Origin: Ooceraea biroi
Lineage: Eukaryota; Arthropoda; Insecta; Hymenoptera; Formicidae
Reading direction: 5' to 3'
Assembly: GCF_003672135.1 (NCBI RefSeq)
Contig: NC_039509.1
Span: 16,006,663-16,070,662, forward strand
DNA length: 64,000 bases
Part shown: positions 24,001-39,000 of the stretch, piece by piece
How positions within the stretch are numbered: position 1 is the first letter of the stretch
Layout of the letters: each line of letters starts with the position of its first letter
Program-made: the position numbers and the translations under genes
The notes under the pieces: generated by a model
What the model was told of the DNA's origin: nothing
The model's database searches: none
Seen by the model: only the letters and a program-made list of their open reading frames with translations

Positions 24001-27000
24001 ATCATGTCATTAGATTGCGAGTATTATGCATAAAAGGATAAGAAAAACACAACAAAATCACTTTTTATTAATAGATATTTTTAGTATTAATTTTCTCTTT
24101 TTCATTTCTGTATAAAATTAAAATTTAAAAAAAACAAAAGAGTCTGCACTGCCCGGGAATCGAACCCGGGTCGCAAGAATGGGAATCTTGCATGATACCA
24201 CTACACCAGCAGTGCGCTCGGTACCAAATGTATACTTCAACAAATTTAAGGATCTCATAATAATAATTGATTAAATAAATAAAGCTATAATATTTATTTA
24301 TAAGCGCAATTAAATTGATTAGCATTGTAAAAATTTGATTTTGAAATTGAGATTACATAACTCAGAATTTCTAACACTGTCTAATGACTAAAAAACTCTG
24401 AGTACAAAAAAGATAACATTATATAAAATAGAAAAATATATGTTACTTGATATTGCAGCTTCTTCGATAAAAATACAAAATTATATAATGGTCAGCATAG
24501 TTGCCTTCCAAGCAGTTGATCCGGGTTCGATTCCCGGCCATCGCACAGCATTTATTTTTTAATTATAATTTTGTATTTTTATCGAATAAAAATTTTTTTC
24601 GATAAAAATACAAAATTATAATTAAAAAATAAATGCTGTGCGATGGCCGGGAATCGAACCCGGATCAACTGCTTGGAAGGCAACTATGCTGACCATTACA
24701 CCACCATCGCACGTACAGAGAGTCTCACAGATTACGTAGAAATAGCACATGAACATTAAACTTTGACATACTTATATAAAGTGATAATAATATAACTCGC
24801 TATTTACAAAAAAGTAAAAATATTATTTGCATATCCATATCATACATAAATATCGCTTAATTTATATTTCTAAAATTAATTGGAAACAATAACAATATTT
24901 TCGGTTTATATAAAAAATATATGCTAAAAATATTTAGTACAAACTAATATTTAGTACAATATTTAGTACAATAGTAAAAATAAATGGAAAAAGTATTATT
25001 GGAATAGAAAAGTATGCAACGTTGTCTTGGAGCAAGTTTAATACCTATTCCATGAAAGGAAGTACGTATGTATGTATCGATCCTGAACAGTGCCTCCTAA
25101 ATTATGGATACAGTACAGTTCGCACAAGATACGTTACAGGCTATTATTATTGGCATTGAGAGATCGCTCCATATACATACACACATTTATTATAAAATTA
25201 TATTATCTAGTACAATAAAATAGTTTCTGTAAATTTTAATACTAAAGACATACTTAAAAAAAAACTAGATATTTTTCATTGTGCTAAACATTCGTCCGAT
25301 AATTTTATTCACGGAAGAGTTTTGCTTTAAAGCATTAAAAACTGAAATTAGCACAAACGAAAGTAATGGTAGTTAGTTATTCTTTCCTATCGAGCGATGT
25401 AAAAACTCGTTTTGATTATAAGCTTCTACATTATGCATTATTCAATATTTTCACACGTGTTACGATAGATTTATGAATGAACATCCTCTAATAATTGAGA
25501 AAAACATAATGCATGATACAATTTCTTAAAACCAAGATAAATGGAAAAGTTCTTTCCTTATTACTAAAAAGAAAAAGGAGAAAGTAAAAATAGGTCACGC
25601 GTCACGTTTGGTAAAAATACTTTTAGCACTCAAGATTTTACTCGTCGCCAAGCGAATTCTGAGTGCGTTCGCCTCAGAGCCATTATTGCTTTTATGAACC
25701 GGAAATGGATAACATCGTAAGGTGGAGACTTCCGGCAACTACGACAATGAGTCTCATTCTTTCTTGACCGAGCCTTTATTTTACGAATGAGTAGCTTCAT
25801 GAAATCATCATGAGAACCACCAACACAAAAGAAATTATTTTATATATATATATAATATAAAATATAAAACTGCTAAAAAAATTCCGAGAAGAAACAGTAA
25901 TATTAATATAATAATATTAATGTGTAACAATAAAAACAATGTATATTAATAATAAGAAATAACAAAAATGTTTAATTAATAAAAACAAAAATGAATAATT
26001 AATTGTGGACAATGTAAATAATTTAAATATAACTAATGTCCTTATATTTTCTTAAATAATTTAAATGTTATTATTATGTTACTATGATATTTTAAATCCT
26101 AATTGTAATCTCTAATGGAATAAAATTTGCAGCACATTTGAACTTCCAATCTTTTCGTGAATTTTTTAATATCAGAAGCGTGGCGATAACGGAGACGCAC
26201 AATGGTGGGGAAAGAGACGCGGGTAGAAAGCCGTAACTGTGCTTCTCTGTTACAGCCGGTAAAATTATTCCTCAGTGAACCTTCAGCTGTGGTCGATCGC
26301 GGTTGTGGTGCGTTTGTGAGTGTCTTATTAATTCCAGGACTCCGTTTTAACGAATTTTTATTAACAATTAATATCAATCTATTATTTTCTTTAGTACAAG
26401 TTTTTCTTTTGAAAATAGTTAACAATTTTATTTCAGAATTTACAATTTCTAGTGACATATAATATATTTCAGATTTAAGATAAGATTAAGATATAATAAA
26501 ATTCTAATTATTAATGAAATCCTAATTTGCAATCTTTATGAGATGAGATTTTGTAGCAATGTAGCATCATTAATTGTTCCTAAGAAATATATCAAAAATA
26601 TAAATTTTGCAAAAATAGTAACATATAAGTATGTGCCAAGGTGTATAAATATCGATGAAGTTGGTGCTCATAAAATATACATTGTGAATTGTGGCTACGA
26701 ATAAATATTGTAGAGTGTGAATATAAAGTGCAAAGAATTCGCATTGCAGCTTTGTGTTGCCAAATAGATAAGATAGAAACTGAAGGCAACGATTATTGAC
26801 TGCTGGATTCATTATCAGCTTCGTTCATCGGCAAGTGAAATTTCCCGCTTGTGCAAAGAAGTAGGTCACAAACATGTTAATATGAAAGAAGGAATGAGGC
26901 TCATTCTGAAATATTTTATGGAAAGTTTTTAAACACGTAATTTTCGATAAACCCAAAGTTTAAGGTGATCAGTATACATATTGAAATACATGATTAATTC

Positions 27001-30000
27001 AAGGTAAAACAATATTCATAAAATACGTCTAGAGTTTCAAATATTTTTACATGAATATATCATTTGTAACTTATACCAAGGATTGAAGCAAATGCCTTAT
27101 CGCGAATGTCATCAAGGATAATGTTACTGTTAATCGAATACGCTTATTATTCTCCTTGCCCTGTGTGTAATTCATGAGTCCAACCATCGCGAAAGGAGGT
27201 CTTTGGATGTCAGGCGTGATTATTATTGCGAAAAAAAGAAAGCGCATAGTTCGCTGTATTCGAAAGTAGCGCGCGGGAACTACATGAGGTCGCAGCCACT
27301 GATCGTTGCTGAAATCAATGCGCTCGAAACTAATTACGAGCAGGCAATGGCATTCAAATTGTTTGAAAGGACTTGCAATTAGAAATGCTGTTTTGCACAA
27401 GGACATTCATTATGCAAAGGGAATGATGCAAAAGCGTTCGCTCGTAACTTTGAACGTACGGTCAGGCGGAAGTAAAAAACAAACAGTTCCAATCAAAGAG
27501 ATGTGGAAAGTTGGATAGAGAGACATGGCATTAAACATGTTTACCGGATAATGGAAATCATGAAGGAAAAGCCACGCAGACGAAGTATAAGCGAGCTGCT
27601 TGACTGGAGATGCCTGACTGAATGCAAAAGTATTATCGCCGGGAACGAGAACAGCTATGGAGAGGATAATTTCCTAAAGGATTGTGATAAAGAGCCGGAA
27701 ACACGCAGAAGGAAACGATCTGGTACTTGGCCGTAAGTATAGAGTATTGGAAATATTTTCAAGAATAGAAAGAATGTGAAAAAAGTGGTGTGAAATGCAT
27801 CTTCTGTATTAATAAATATTAGTAAATGCTATAATAATATATATGATAATAGAATAACTGTCTTCGTACCTTCTTTCTGTTTGACCTTAAAATAAAATAA
27901 AATAATAGAAACGATTGCAAAGAAGTGAAAAAATTTCCAGCAGAAAGGAACCTATTTAAATATATCGTGACTGCAACGTAATAACAACAAAACGCAACGT
28001 TTGTTCCTCATGACTTAAAAATAATGTTAAACCTTACTGCAACTAAACTGCAAACTACATATTAATGTATTGTAAGCGCGATTATAAAACAGTTTGGCAT
28101 TATTACTTAACTTCTCGTTTTAAAATACAGAATAATTATCTATAATCTATTTATTTTTTTACGCACGAAGTCGAGTAAAAGATTTTTAATTCAAAATATA
28201 TGTTAACTGGTTATAGCACTTAGTCTCTCATGAAATATGTAAAAGAAGGTAGTTGTTGTTATCTCCGGTATGGTCTAGTGGCTAGGATACCTGGCTCTCA
28301 CCCAGGAGGCTCGGGTTCGATTCCCGGTACCGGAATATCTTTTTGCTGTGTGAAGCGAGCTTTACGTTTGACACTTTTTCGGGTTCTTAACTAAAGATGT
28401 CTCATGAAACTGTCTCATTCAAGATCCGGTATGGTCTAGTGGCTAGGATACCTGGCTCTCACCCAGGAGGCTCGGGTTCGATTCCCGGTACCGGAATATA
28501 TTTTTTATTATAGAATTAGTTTTTATTTTTAATACTATTGGCGAATCCTTGTTGACATTTTTATATGATGCTGTTATCTACAAGATCCGGTCTAGTGGCT
28601 AGGATACCTGGCTTTTCACCCAGGAGGCTCGAGTTCGATTCCCAGTACCGGAATGTATCTTTTGCACTGTGCGATAAAATTCGCTTTTACTTTTATTTGT
28701 CAATCAGTGCTTCAGAATTTTATATAAAGCTAATAAGAACAAAATCCGGTATGGTCTAGTGGCTAGGATACCTGGCTCTCACCCAGGAGGCTCGGGTTCG
28801 ATTCCCGGTACCGGAATAGATTTTTTGCTTTAAAATCAGTCTTTATTTTGGATACTATTTACAAACCCTTTGTTAAAGATCTAGAATAAAGCTGTTTTCT
28901 TCAAGATCCGGTATGGTCTAGTGGCTAGGATACCTGGCTTTCACCCAGGAGGCTCGGGTTCGATTCCCGGTACCGGAATATATCTTTTACCCTGTGGGAT
29001 AAAATTTACTTTTGCTCTTATTTGTGCGTTAATTGTTCCAAAATTTACGTAAAATTCTCGAGAACAATATTTGGTATAGTCTAGTGCAGGGATACCTGGC
29101 TCTCACCCAGGAGGCTCGGGTTCGATTCCCGGTACCGAAATATCTTTTTGTTGTGTGGAATTAGCTTTATGTTTGACACCATTTCGCGTTGTTGGCTCAG
29201 GAGCTCACGCCAAACTGTCTCACACAGAATCCGGTATGGTCTAGTGGCTAGGATACCTGGCTCTCACCCAGGAGGCTCGGGTTCGATTCCCGGTACCGGA
29301 ATATATCTTTTACTGTAGAATTACTTTGTATTTTGGATATTATTTGTAAACTCTATGTTAAAGGTCTAGAATGAAGCTCTTGTCTTCAAGATCCGGTATG
29401 GTCTAGTGGCTAGGATACCTGGCTTTCACCCAGGAGGCTCGGGTTCGATTCCCGGTACCGGAAAATTTTTTTTTACCATTACAAATTATAATTTATTTTT
29501 TATTTTAATGTATACTATATGATATTAATTTTACATTAATTATTATTATTATCCATGTTATTATTTTTAGTAATATAAATATTAAGAAGAATACATTCTT
29601 CCAGGAAATGTACAAAACGGACATAACTTTAGATCTTATTTATCAATAAGTTATACAATCCAATATGCTATTAAATATATCATCATAATAATTAGATAAT
29701 ATCTGATATTATTTGATTGATTATTGCAAAATCGTATTATAAATAAAAATATTGAACAAGTAACTTTGCTAACTCGAAATCAAGTTATTTAATTTCTGAT
29801 TTAACTGGAGTCACGCAATCCGATTCACACTCGCATGTAACATGAGATCCAGTGCTAAACACTAGTTTGCTAATCATTTTTTATGCTACAGCATTGTTCT
29901 CTTCAAAGATTACACTCTCAGATATTAAGATGTTGAATTATATATCTGTTTTTGTTTTTCAATATAAACAATGCAAATTTTTCGGAATGAGATATTCGCT

Positions 30001-33000
30001 TCTCGACTGAGAAGTTGATGAGAATTAAATAATAGCGGATAATAAAATAGAGGTGAAACAAATATATGGGTTATGTGCATGACGGAATTGATTGGCGCTT
30101 GCTGGTTGCGCCTGCGTGTCGCATTGGGCGTCGTAACGCCGGCGTTCACGGCTTACGAGGCATCTACTTGTTCCTTGTGGCGTGTCAGTGCCAAAGCGTG
30201 CCTTACTCATTGCTGACCCACGTTGCTCTTAATATTGCGAACATCTGTTTTCTTCCACGTGCTTCTTGAAGAATTATCTCTACTGCTCGTGATCACATGG
30301 CGCACATGGACGAAGCTGAACTGAGGTACTATTATCATGAATAGAAAACCATTCCGCTTTATCCCATACATATGTCATGTTTTATTCGAGATATTATTGT
30401 TGACTTCGAACATATAAATATGTAAATGCGATTAAATTAGAACGTTGTTATATTCCACCACTTCTGGACTTCCCAAGCAGACATTACTCTTACGCGGGTG
30501 GTCTGCGTAAAATTGCACTTTGATATTTAGCTGAAGGTGCATTTTAGCACCAGTAACCGCTCGAATCACGAACGCCGTGGGAGCACTTTTTGTTGCTCCT
30601 TTCTTCAAGAGCGAGAACGCGTTCACCTTTCGCCGCACATTCCATCCAGTCCGGCTTTTGCTCGATGGGCTCCCGTACGGCGTGTGCGCATGGCGCCTTC
30701 ATTGCGCTGCCCATCGGAATTTCAAGAATTTGCGCTCGATGCAATCGATTATCGAACCGTGCGTTCTCTCCGTTTTCTCTTCGGCGGTCGAGGCCGAGCG
30801 AATCCACATTTCATCTTATCGGATCACTTTTCATGAGGATTGAAAATTTGGTAGTAAATTTCATCGATTTGGATGCTGCATCTTCAACTCACACGGTTGT
30901 GACTGACACAGTTATTACTGCAGTATTAGTCGCACAGATTTAATGAATGCGTTACTTCATTCGGCACGTCAACGTGTTCGTCACAATATTGTATATACAT
31001 ACATATATAATATGGCTTTATAAGATGAGAAAATGTTTGGACCGCTTAGAAGCGGTGTCTGAGTAGTATCTCTCAACGAGAGAAAGTTCGTTTCCTCATC
31101 GAATAGACTAGAATAAACAGTGATGCCTACCTTACTACAAAAATATCATAAGAATTAATGTAGCAAATCGTCATCGTCATTATTTCTATCAGTTAAACAG
31201 TTATCTCAAGCAGAACTAATATGTATCATGAAACACACGTGTGCACCGAAACGATGATTATCAATCAACTAAGATTTGTGACATCAGATTTATCTCTACC
31301 ACGATTAGTCCATTTGCCGTTTTGAAGAACAGCATAAGCATTAAGCTCTCGCTGTTGCAATTGCTCGAAAGAAGCGCTGTTACATCAGCGTGTATCTCTT
31401 AAGCGAAGAAAGAAGAAGTAACTACGCAATTGCCAAGAAGGTACAACGACCAATGAACGACAAAAATACCCCTTGAGTATGTCGGCATGGGGTCGGCGTG
31501 TTTTACCGCGTGGATTCAGTGCTAGAATTATCTCTGCATCAGTTATACTGTGTGTGTCAGAGGAGTACTACCTACAACATCGACGTGAATCATCAAACGA
31601 GTTATTTACCGACCGTTAGCGATAGAGAATCCCATGATCGTTGCCTACTCGCGACTCGGGCATCATTCCACGCGCAACCATCTCGGCATCTGGTCGTTCT
31701 TGTCTGTCGGATGTTATCAGAACTGTATAATTGAATGTAAAAAAACCCGATATTCGAAAACACTAAATATCGACACACATTTAGTTAACATTGATAATCT
31801 CTCGTTTGATACTTGGTAACTTGAATATTTTGTCTTGTGTGCATCATATGAGTGCTATTATTTTGTCTACGAAAGTATAGTGACTTCACAGAATGTCAAT
31901 ATGATAACAGTGAGATGAATTGCATGCGCAATCGTGATGACCATATCGTGAAACGAAGTGAAAAAGAACTATTGCTGTCCAGTGTAAATTGCAGTAAACT
32001 TGGAACAAAGTTTCGAAGTTACAAAGTTCAAGGCTCGCAATATGCTACTTAGGAGTACTGCGTGATTTATGTGGAAAAGTTTTTTAATGCGTTGTCTTTG
32101 AAACAAATCGACGTCAGTACAAGGAAATACTCTGATATTTAACTACAATTATCGTGTTATTTGTACTTTATTTCAATTAATACACATCAATTTAATGTGT
32201 CAGTGTCATGTTGACATATGTTAATTATTGAAAAGATATTTTTTCTGACTTTACACTTCAGACGTGATGACACGATAAGCATGATAAGCATATCTACAGC
32301 TCTTAAAATTTAATATCTATTGATGCTTTCAAGGAAAAGAAAGTTTGTTCTGAAATGTCATTGAGTGAGAGACGCTACATCATTGCTTCAAAACAAAACT
32401 GTTTCTTAGATGTACTTTAAGCATTCACTCGTAAATAAAAAGCGAGAGAATAATTATCGTAACTATTGAAAAAATTTAGAAATCCAATCATAAATCGTGC
32501 CTGATGTGAAAGTCAACATCACGTGTTTTAGAGCCATTAAATTATAGGATATTTCAAGACAGTGGTTTATTCTCCAAAAGAAAGAAGGAAAGTTTTAAAT
32601 AAGGTCGAGACGAAGAGTATTGAGAGCGACTATTTTGATCTCTTAGGGCTTGCAAAATAAATTGTTTTAAAATTATGATTTTTATATTCTTATAAACATT
32701 TGCAAATGTCACAACACAAACCAGTTTTCAGACAGCAGTGAAGCAAAAACAATCTCGGTTTAAAAGCGCAGAATAGCCTATCGCTAATTTTGGCACCCGC
32801 GATTTCTTCCTGTTGCTCTTACGCGAATCTCGAAATAAATGATTTTGGCACTAGCCGCAACGCTACGATATTATTACAACTCACTGTTTCACGATATTTG
32901 CACGTGGTTGCAAGTTTCATTAACAAGATACGCATTAGTATGTCAGAATTTTTGTTAACTCGTGATAATTCTTAATATCTTATCAGGATATATTTGAACC

Positions 33001-36000
33001 GAGTGTAGCAGTATATTTCATCTTTTAGTCGCTTTCTGCACGTTGGCCGTACCTCCTGCCGTGGTGAAACATTAAACAAACCGATGACTTAAATAATTTC
33101 CTCATAAATATTCTGTAATATCGTGTGTGCAAATTATTGTGTGAAGAAGCTTCCTGCTTTTGTGAAGAAACTTGCTGTCATTCAGTACAAAATGACGGAT
33201 CAAATCTCATTTGACAGCGACGTCAATATACCGTATGATTGCTTTTGTGACATCATCGAGCTGCAAGATGATGAATTGAACAACTCATCCATCGAAAATA
33301 ATCCACGAAATCGCGTTCTCAGGTAGACTTTTTTTTATTCTCGCGCTAACAATACAATTTCCAAGCGTTGCATTCAATAATTTCTAAATATATTCTTGAT
33401 AATAAAACTTGAAACAGGATGTTTATAAAAAGAGATAATACATGTGCAAATGTTGCAAAAAGCTATAATTTCCGTTACAGATTATACAGATTATACGCAG
33501 CAAAATAAAAGAAGATTGGGAAACGAAGTTCAAGCTATTAAATTTGTATTAAATCCTGGAATTCTTAGGTCAAACGCATCATTGTTTCATTAGAATAATA
33601 AAATTTTATTACATTTTTATGAAAATAATGCGATATAAAATGCATTAAGAAAAATAGTTGTCTCACTTAGTGCATTAATGAAGTATAATTAAAACCTATT
33701 CATGTATCAATAAGTAACAATGCCAGCAAATAGTAATCACCTTGACTCAACGCAAACGCGATTAATACATAGAATGCAGATAGCTGATTACGTAAACCTA
33801 GTGTTTATGGTCATCATTACACGCATTAATGCTCGATCATGCAACAATCGCTTTCAAATACAATTAACAAGCAACACGCAGTATAATTATAAAGAATTTT
33901 ATATTTAATTTTATTTCCACATGATGTATCCTATTCTAAAAAAGGCGTGTTAACATCGTGAAGCTCTTTTTTATCGAATACTTTTTAAAATAGATGAAAG
34001 ACTTATTCTCTTACATGAAAAGTTAAATAATAAGCGATCTGTATTTCTAAGCATTGCTTTTTAAAGGTGAAAATAATAGAAAAATAATAAAAATTATTTA
34101 AAAAACATGTCCCAATAAGAGAAAATGAATCAATAAAACGATCCTCTTCCTCTTTTCTTTCACTGTTTTGTTCTGTACAAAATAGCTGATGAAAAGACTG
34201 AAGGAAGGCTTGTTTCAAAAGTCAAGGTCTTGAATTACATAGTCTTACGTTTTTTTGATATTATTTCTCCGCTTAGATTACTCAGCAAATTTATTGATTT
34301 CTTGTACCTAATATTTGTTCTTTTTTTGTCTTTACAGGAGAACAAGAAGTCTAAACGCACCCAGTCCTTTTCACAAGTTTGGGCCATGTGGACGTATTAT
34401 GAAGAATTCCGTGACGGTTATGTAAGTAATTCAATATACTCAATTTGGGGAATACTCGAAGGACACAATTTATTATATCACCGAAAATTTTTATCATCTT
34501 AATTTTCATTGATATTTTTATTGCTAGTAAATCTATTTTTAATGCGTTTCGTCGTCGATTATTATAAACGCACGCCCCCATTCTATATTAGCATTGCTAA
34601 TAAAGTCATAGAAGAATAAATTTTCACTCGTTTATTCATTCCATGGTCACGCGTCGATCAGACTCGCGATACTCGTAAATCATTCCAGGCCGATTTTCAC
34701 GGATTATCAAATAAATGATTATCAAGTAAAAATAATGATTAGGTGGCAGTGGATGTAGAAAGTAGTACGGGTTATCAGTCCGTTTATCGGCAATATTCAC
34801 TTTTTATGATAGAAATTCTTGATGGTCATCTTCATTAACAAACAATCACTGCATTCGATAAGTATCGAACATGTTGGAAGTTATCAATGGCACTTATTTG
34901 CACTTTTTCCTGCAAGAAGTGATGACTAAGCGTGATATCACATGCCGTACAGCATATCGAAATTCAAAATTCGGTACATATCAATGTCAAGATATCACGC
35001 ACAGTCTGTATAATACAAAACATTAGCTCATTTATTCATTTTATTTCGGTAATTATTATTATTGAACTATTTATTTTATTATTTAAAACTACATTTTGTT
35101 GTTTAAATATATCAAAATACAATTTTGTTACTGTAGTTTTGTTACACTGTATCCTTTAATTTTTGAGTACTGTTTATGATCAATCTGTGACTTTTCTCGA
35201 GCTAATAGCGGACACTCCAAAATAAATCCATATCTTTCTGTATTCCAAAAAGTATTTGATTTATGTACGCGGAATATGGCATAAATTTTTACATGTGCAC
35301 GCGTACGTGTCACGCATATCGCATTTTCATACAAGTGTCTATCTTACTTAGTTATGCGGCCAGTAAGCGCACTGTCTTCAACCGGTGCCGCATCAGAACG
35401 TGGTAGTTTGCCATTCGATATACATATCGCTTTTTAGTTTTATATCTTGCCGCTTCATAGCAAACATAACAAAATTGCGCTGCCAAACACAAGCGTGCTG
35501 ATTATTTAAGAGTTATCTCTCGTTGCTCCAGTGATAAGCGGTTGTCCGAGCGAGAGTTTCAGATCTTTGAAAAAAGAGAAAATCCTACGTAAATGTTGCT
35601 TAGTGATGGATCATGGAATCTACATACGCTATTCTGACATTTTTCTTGAGTTTGTAAACTCAACGTAAGTTCATCGCTAATTTTCTCTATTAACTCATTT
35701 TTTCTCCTTCTCTTCTTTTCTTCTCTTGAGCATATTTCATCTTTTCTTTCTTTTTGCTCGTCGCGCAAAGTATCATCCGATAGCCTAGAGCGCTTATCAT
35801 CACGCAGATATAACGGATATCTTCATGCTATGTGTCCTCCGACTAAAATTATTGCATACCGAACTGCAATTAGTTCCGTAACTAAGAATAATATCGTAAT
35901 AAACTAATAGCAGTATAATCGTATCACGAATATGTTCTCTTATCACTGTATAGTCATTACGACTGTTATTATATCCGCTATTAACGGCTAGACTAGAAAA

Positions 36001-39000
36001 AAATGACCTATCGACTATAGTTAACGTGCGCCGATATTTGATGCTTGACGCCAAAAATGGACAATCGCACCGAAGATTTAAAAAAAAAACGCCCGCAGCA
36101 TTGATGTCGGCACAAATTGAAACAGCTCGGGGAATCAGGTGAATTTTAATAACAAATGACCGATTCTCTTCCGATGCAATTGCGGCATATGTTATGCATA
36201 AATGCCCGAAGTTTATCTAGCAAACATTTCGTGTTGCATCAGTGAACATTAACATAGATAGCCCACTCGTAATCAATTTCTTGCGTGAGCACGCGCGACA
36301 CTTGTGGAAAACGACGGCTAGCGGCAACTCGGATCGGTGCACGGGAAAACGCATGCGTGCTCGTTCAATTGTACGGCGGTAAAAAGGAACGGTGCGGAGA
36401 CCTGCAGCGTTTAGTAAGCGCGTGATCCTCGTAACATTGTCGTCGTCGTTGTTGTCGTTGTTATTGTCGTGGTTCGTAGCATCATGGTTGGCATCAAGTA
36501 GGTTGTCATAGATCCATCTCTCTTTTTTTTATTAATAATTTATTAATAGTTTTTTTATTAATAGTTCTTTTTTAATTGTCTTCTTCAGCCGTCGTTAAAA
36601 ATTAATGTTTTAATGTTTGCAATTTATTATTGTTTTCGCGCAGAATTCAGATGTGTTTGGAATATTATTTGTAAGTTTTGCATTATTTATATCGACTACG
36701 CAATTCGGTAATCTCGCTAGCTGAACTAGGACACTGGGCGAATTTACGCTCTTGCTAATTTACTTTTTTATCAGAACTAGTTATTGATAACAGAAAATAT
36801 TTTTAATAGTTAACAGAAACAATTTAATATTTTCTTGTCTCCTGCTTACCAGCTTGCTTTTAACAAACGTAGACGTAACTGAATTTGCAACTTCGCATGA
36901 TCGACACATAAAACAACAACATAATCTAGCGATACGAGTACAGTGACAACAAAAACACGAAAGTAATGTACAATAAAAAGAAACCGCACATCAGCGAGTA
37001 CGATCATCATCAACGCTCTTTTGCATTTCACCGGACGTCACCTTTGTCCCTGTACTTGCGATTCTTTTTTTCATATTCATCGAAAGTGTAATTATAGTAA
37101 CGCATGAATAATTAGGCGAAGATCGTAGAGTCATTATAGACAAGTCGACTAGCAATCAATCGGAAACGTAAATGCACAATCCGTTCCATCGATATCGTTT
37201 ACGTTCCATTGATTCACGCTGTTATGTGAACTCATGACCTTAGCTCGCGATAAGACTAGATTTTTATGTACATCTTATAAAAGATTGATTGCAGCTTGCA
37301 TACAAGGAATGCGTGCAACAATTTAATCCGACTGATGATTGTATGGTTGTGTTAAATGGATATATTGAAAAAGAATACGAAGCCATCTCGCGATTCCTTT
37401 CCTCGCTTGTTTCTAGGACCATCCAGGATCCAGCTTCTCAGAGATTGACTTGGTACAAACCGCCGATCTCCGTTCTGGTCATTAAGAAGGTCCGCGACAC
37501 GTCCGTCTTGCCACCGTTCATCCAGTTGGTCACATGGTTGATAGAGGTAATAATGATATATTATTGATACTATTTTAAATATTAAGAGATTTTAGAAATG
37601 CCTTTAGAATTTTAGATCCCAAGAGTTGATTTGTAATCTACCGATCAGTGTCACTTGTTTGCTCTTTCCGAAACAGAAAAAAATATATAAAAAATATCTC
37701 TCACATATCATAGTTTATTCTTCAGTTGCATGAAGGAAAATCAGTATCCTCGTCCTCAATTCGCATCTTTCTGTCGCGTGCTTCTCATTTCATGTTTACT
37801 TCTATTTAATTCCGAGATGTACATGTAGCAATTTTCATTTTGTAGTCGTATTATTTACCGTTTCAAGCTGTCGTGATATGCGTGTCAGGGTAAACGAAAC
37901 CATTCTTCAATGAACCGTTAACCGTTTGCCAAGAGATATTACAGTATTGTATCTGTCAATAGGATTGACTTGTATTTGTTCACGAAGCGTTGAATAAAGT
38001 TTTAATCTTCATGATACAGGAAAAGCAGATGGCGGTTTTTGTGGAAGCCTCTGTTTTGGACGATCCGGTCTTGGCCAGAGATCCCAGATTCATAAAAATT
38101 CGGGATAGGTTGCACACCTTCAGAGATGGCACGGATTTGCAGGTAGTAATGCTTGTCTACGAAATATTCCGTAAAATTGATAAATTTTATATTTGTGGAT
38201 CCAACTATATTTATCATATTATAAAAATAAGCAACTTTGTATTAATTTTAATATTAAAATACGGACGAGTTCCGATACGCTATCTATTTTATATCAATTT
38301 TCAGTAATCTTTTTATCTTTTTTGTCTTTCTCATCGTATTAAATGAGGTGCGTTTTATTTTCAGGACCGAATTGACTTCATCGTCTGCTTGGGAGGCGAT
38401 GGCACACTTCTTTACGCTAGTTTGCTGTTCCAGCAATCGGTGCCACCTATAATGGCATTTCACCTTGGTTCCTTAGGATTCCTCACTCCCTTCGAGTTTG
38501 ACAATTTTCAGGAGCAAGTGACCAACGTTCTCGAAGGTTAGTCTCTAACCTTCCTTACATTTCTTCTTCTTTCATTGTTCACGTTTTACCTTCTTCCCAA
38601 TTCCAGGACATGCCGCTTTGACGCTAAGAAGTCGTCTGACGTGCACCATCACGCGCAAGTCTGAGGAGGGTCAACCAGGCGAATCGTCCACGACTCTTCT
38701 AGTGTTGAACGAGGTCGTTGTGGACCGAGGACCCTCGCCTTACCTCTCGAACATCGATCTCTTCATCGAAGGCAAGCACGTGACGAGCGTCCAGGGTGAT
38801 GGTCTGATTGTGAGCACACCAACTGGGTCGACCGCCTACGCGGTTGCTGCTGGAGCCAGCATGATTCATCCTTCAGTTCCTGCCATCATGATCACACCTA
38901 TCTGTCCTCACTCTTTATCCTTCAGGCCGATCGTTGTACCTGCCGGAGTCGAACTCAAGGTAACCCTTTAAACTTTCTGACAAAAAACACGCTAATGATG

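Larger units (their letters stand above)
28264..29463 (+). repeat. Tandem array of eight tRNA-Glu units
   Basis: Eight tRNA-Glu-like sequences follow one another with spacers of about 90 bases. The spacers fall into three sequence classes in the order X-Y-Z-Y-Z-X-Y, so the array grew by multi-unit duplication. Four copies carry CTC, two carry TTC and two are degenerate. The array is in a NAD kinase intron on the sense strand. Confidence 0.93.

Noticed and set aside
37295..37416. Open frame upstream of NAD kinase exon 3 (LAYKECVQQFNPTDD...) with its own GCAG acceptor
   Set aside because: Entering at 37295 requires phase 0, whereas all known upstream donors leave phase 2. The internal TTTCTAG acceptor at 37417 restores the conserved sequence exactly.
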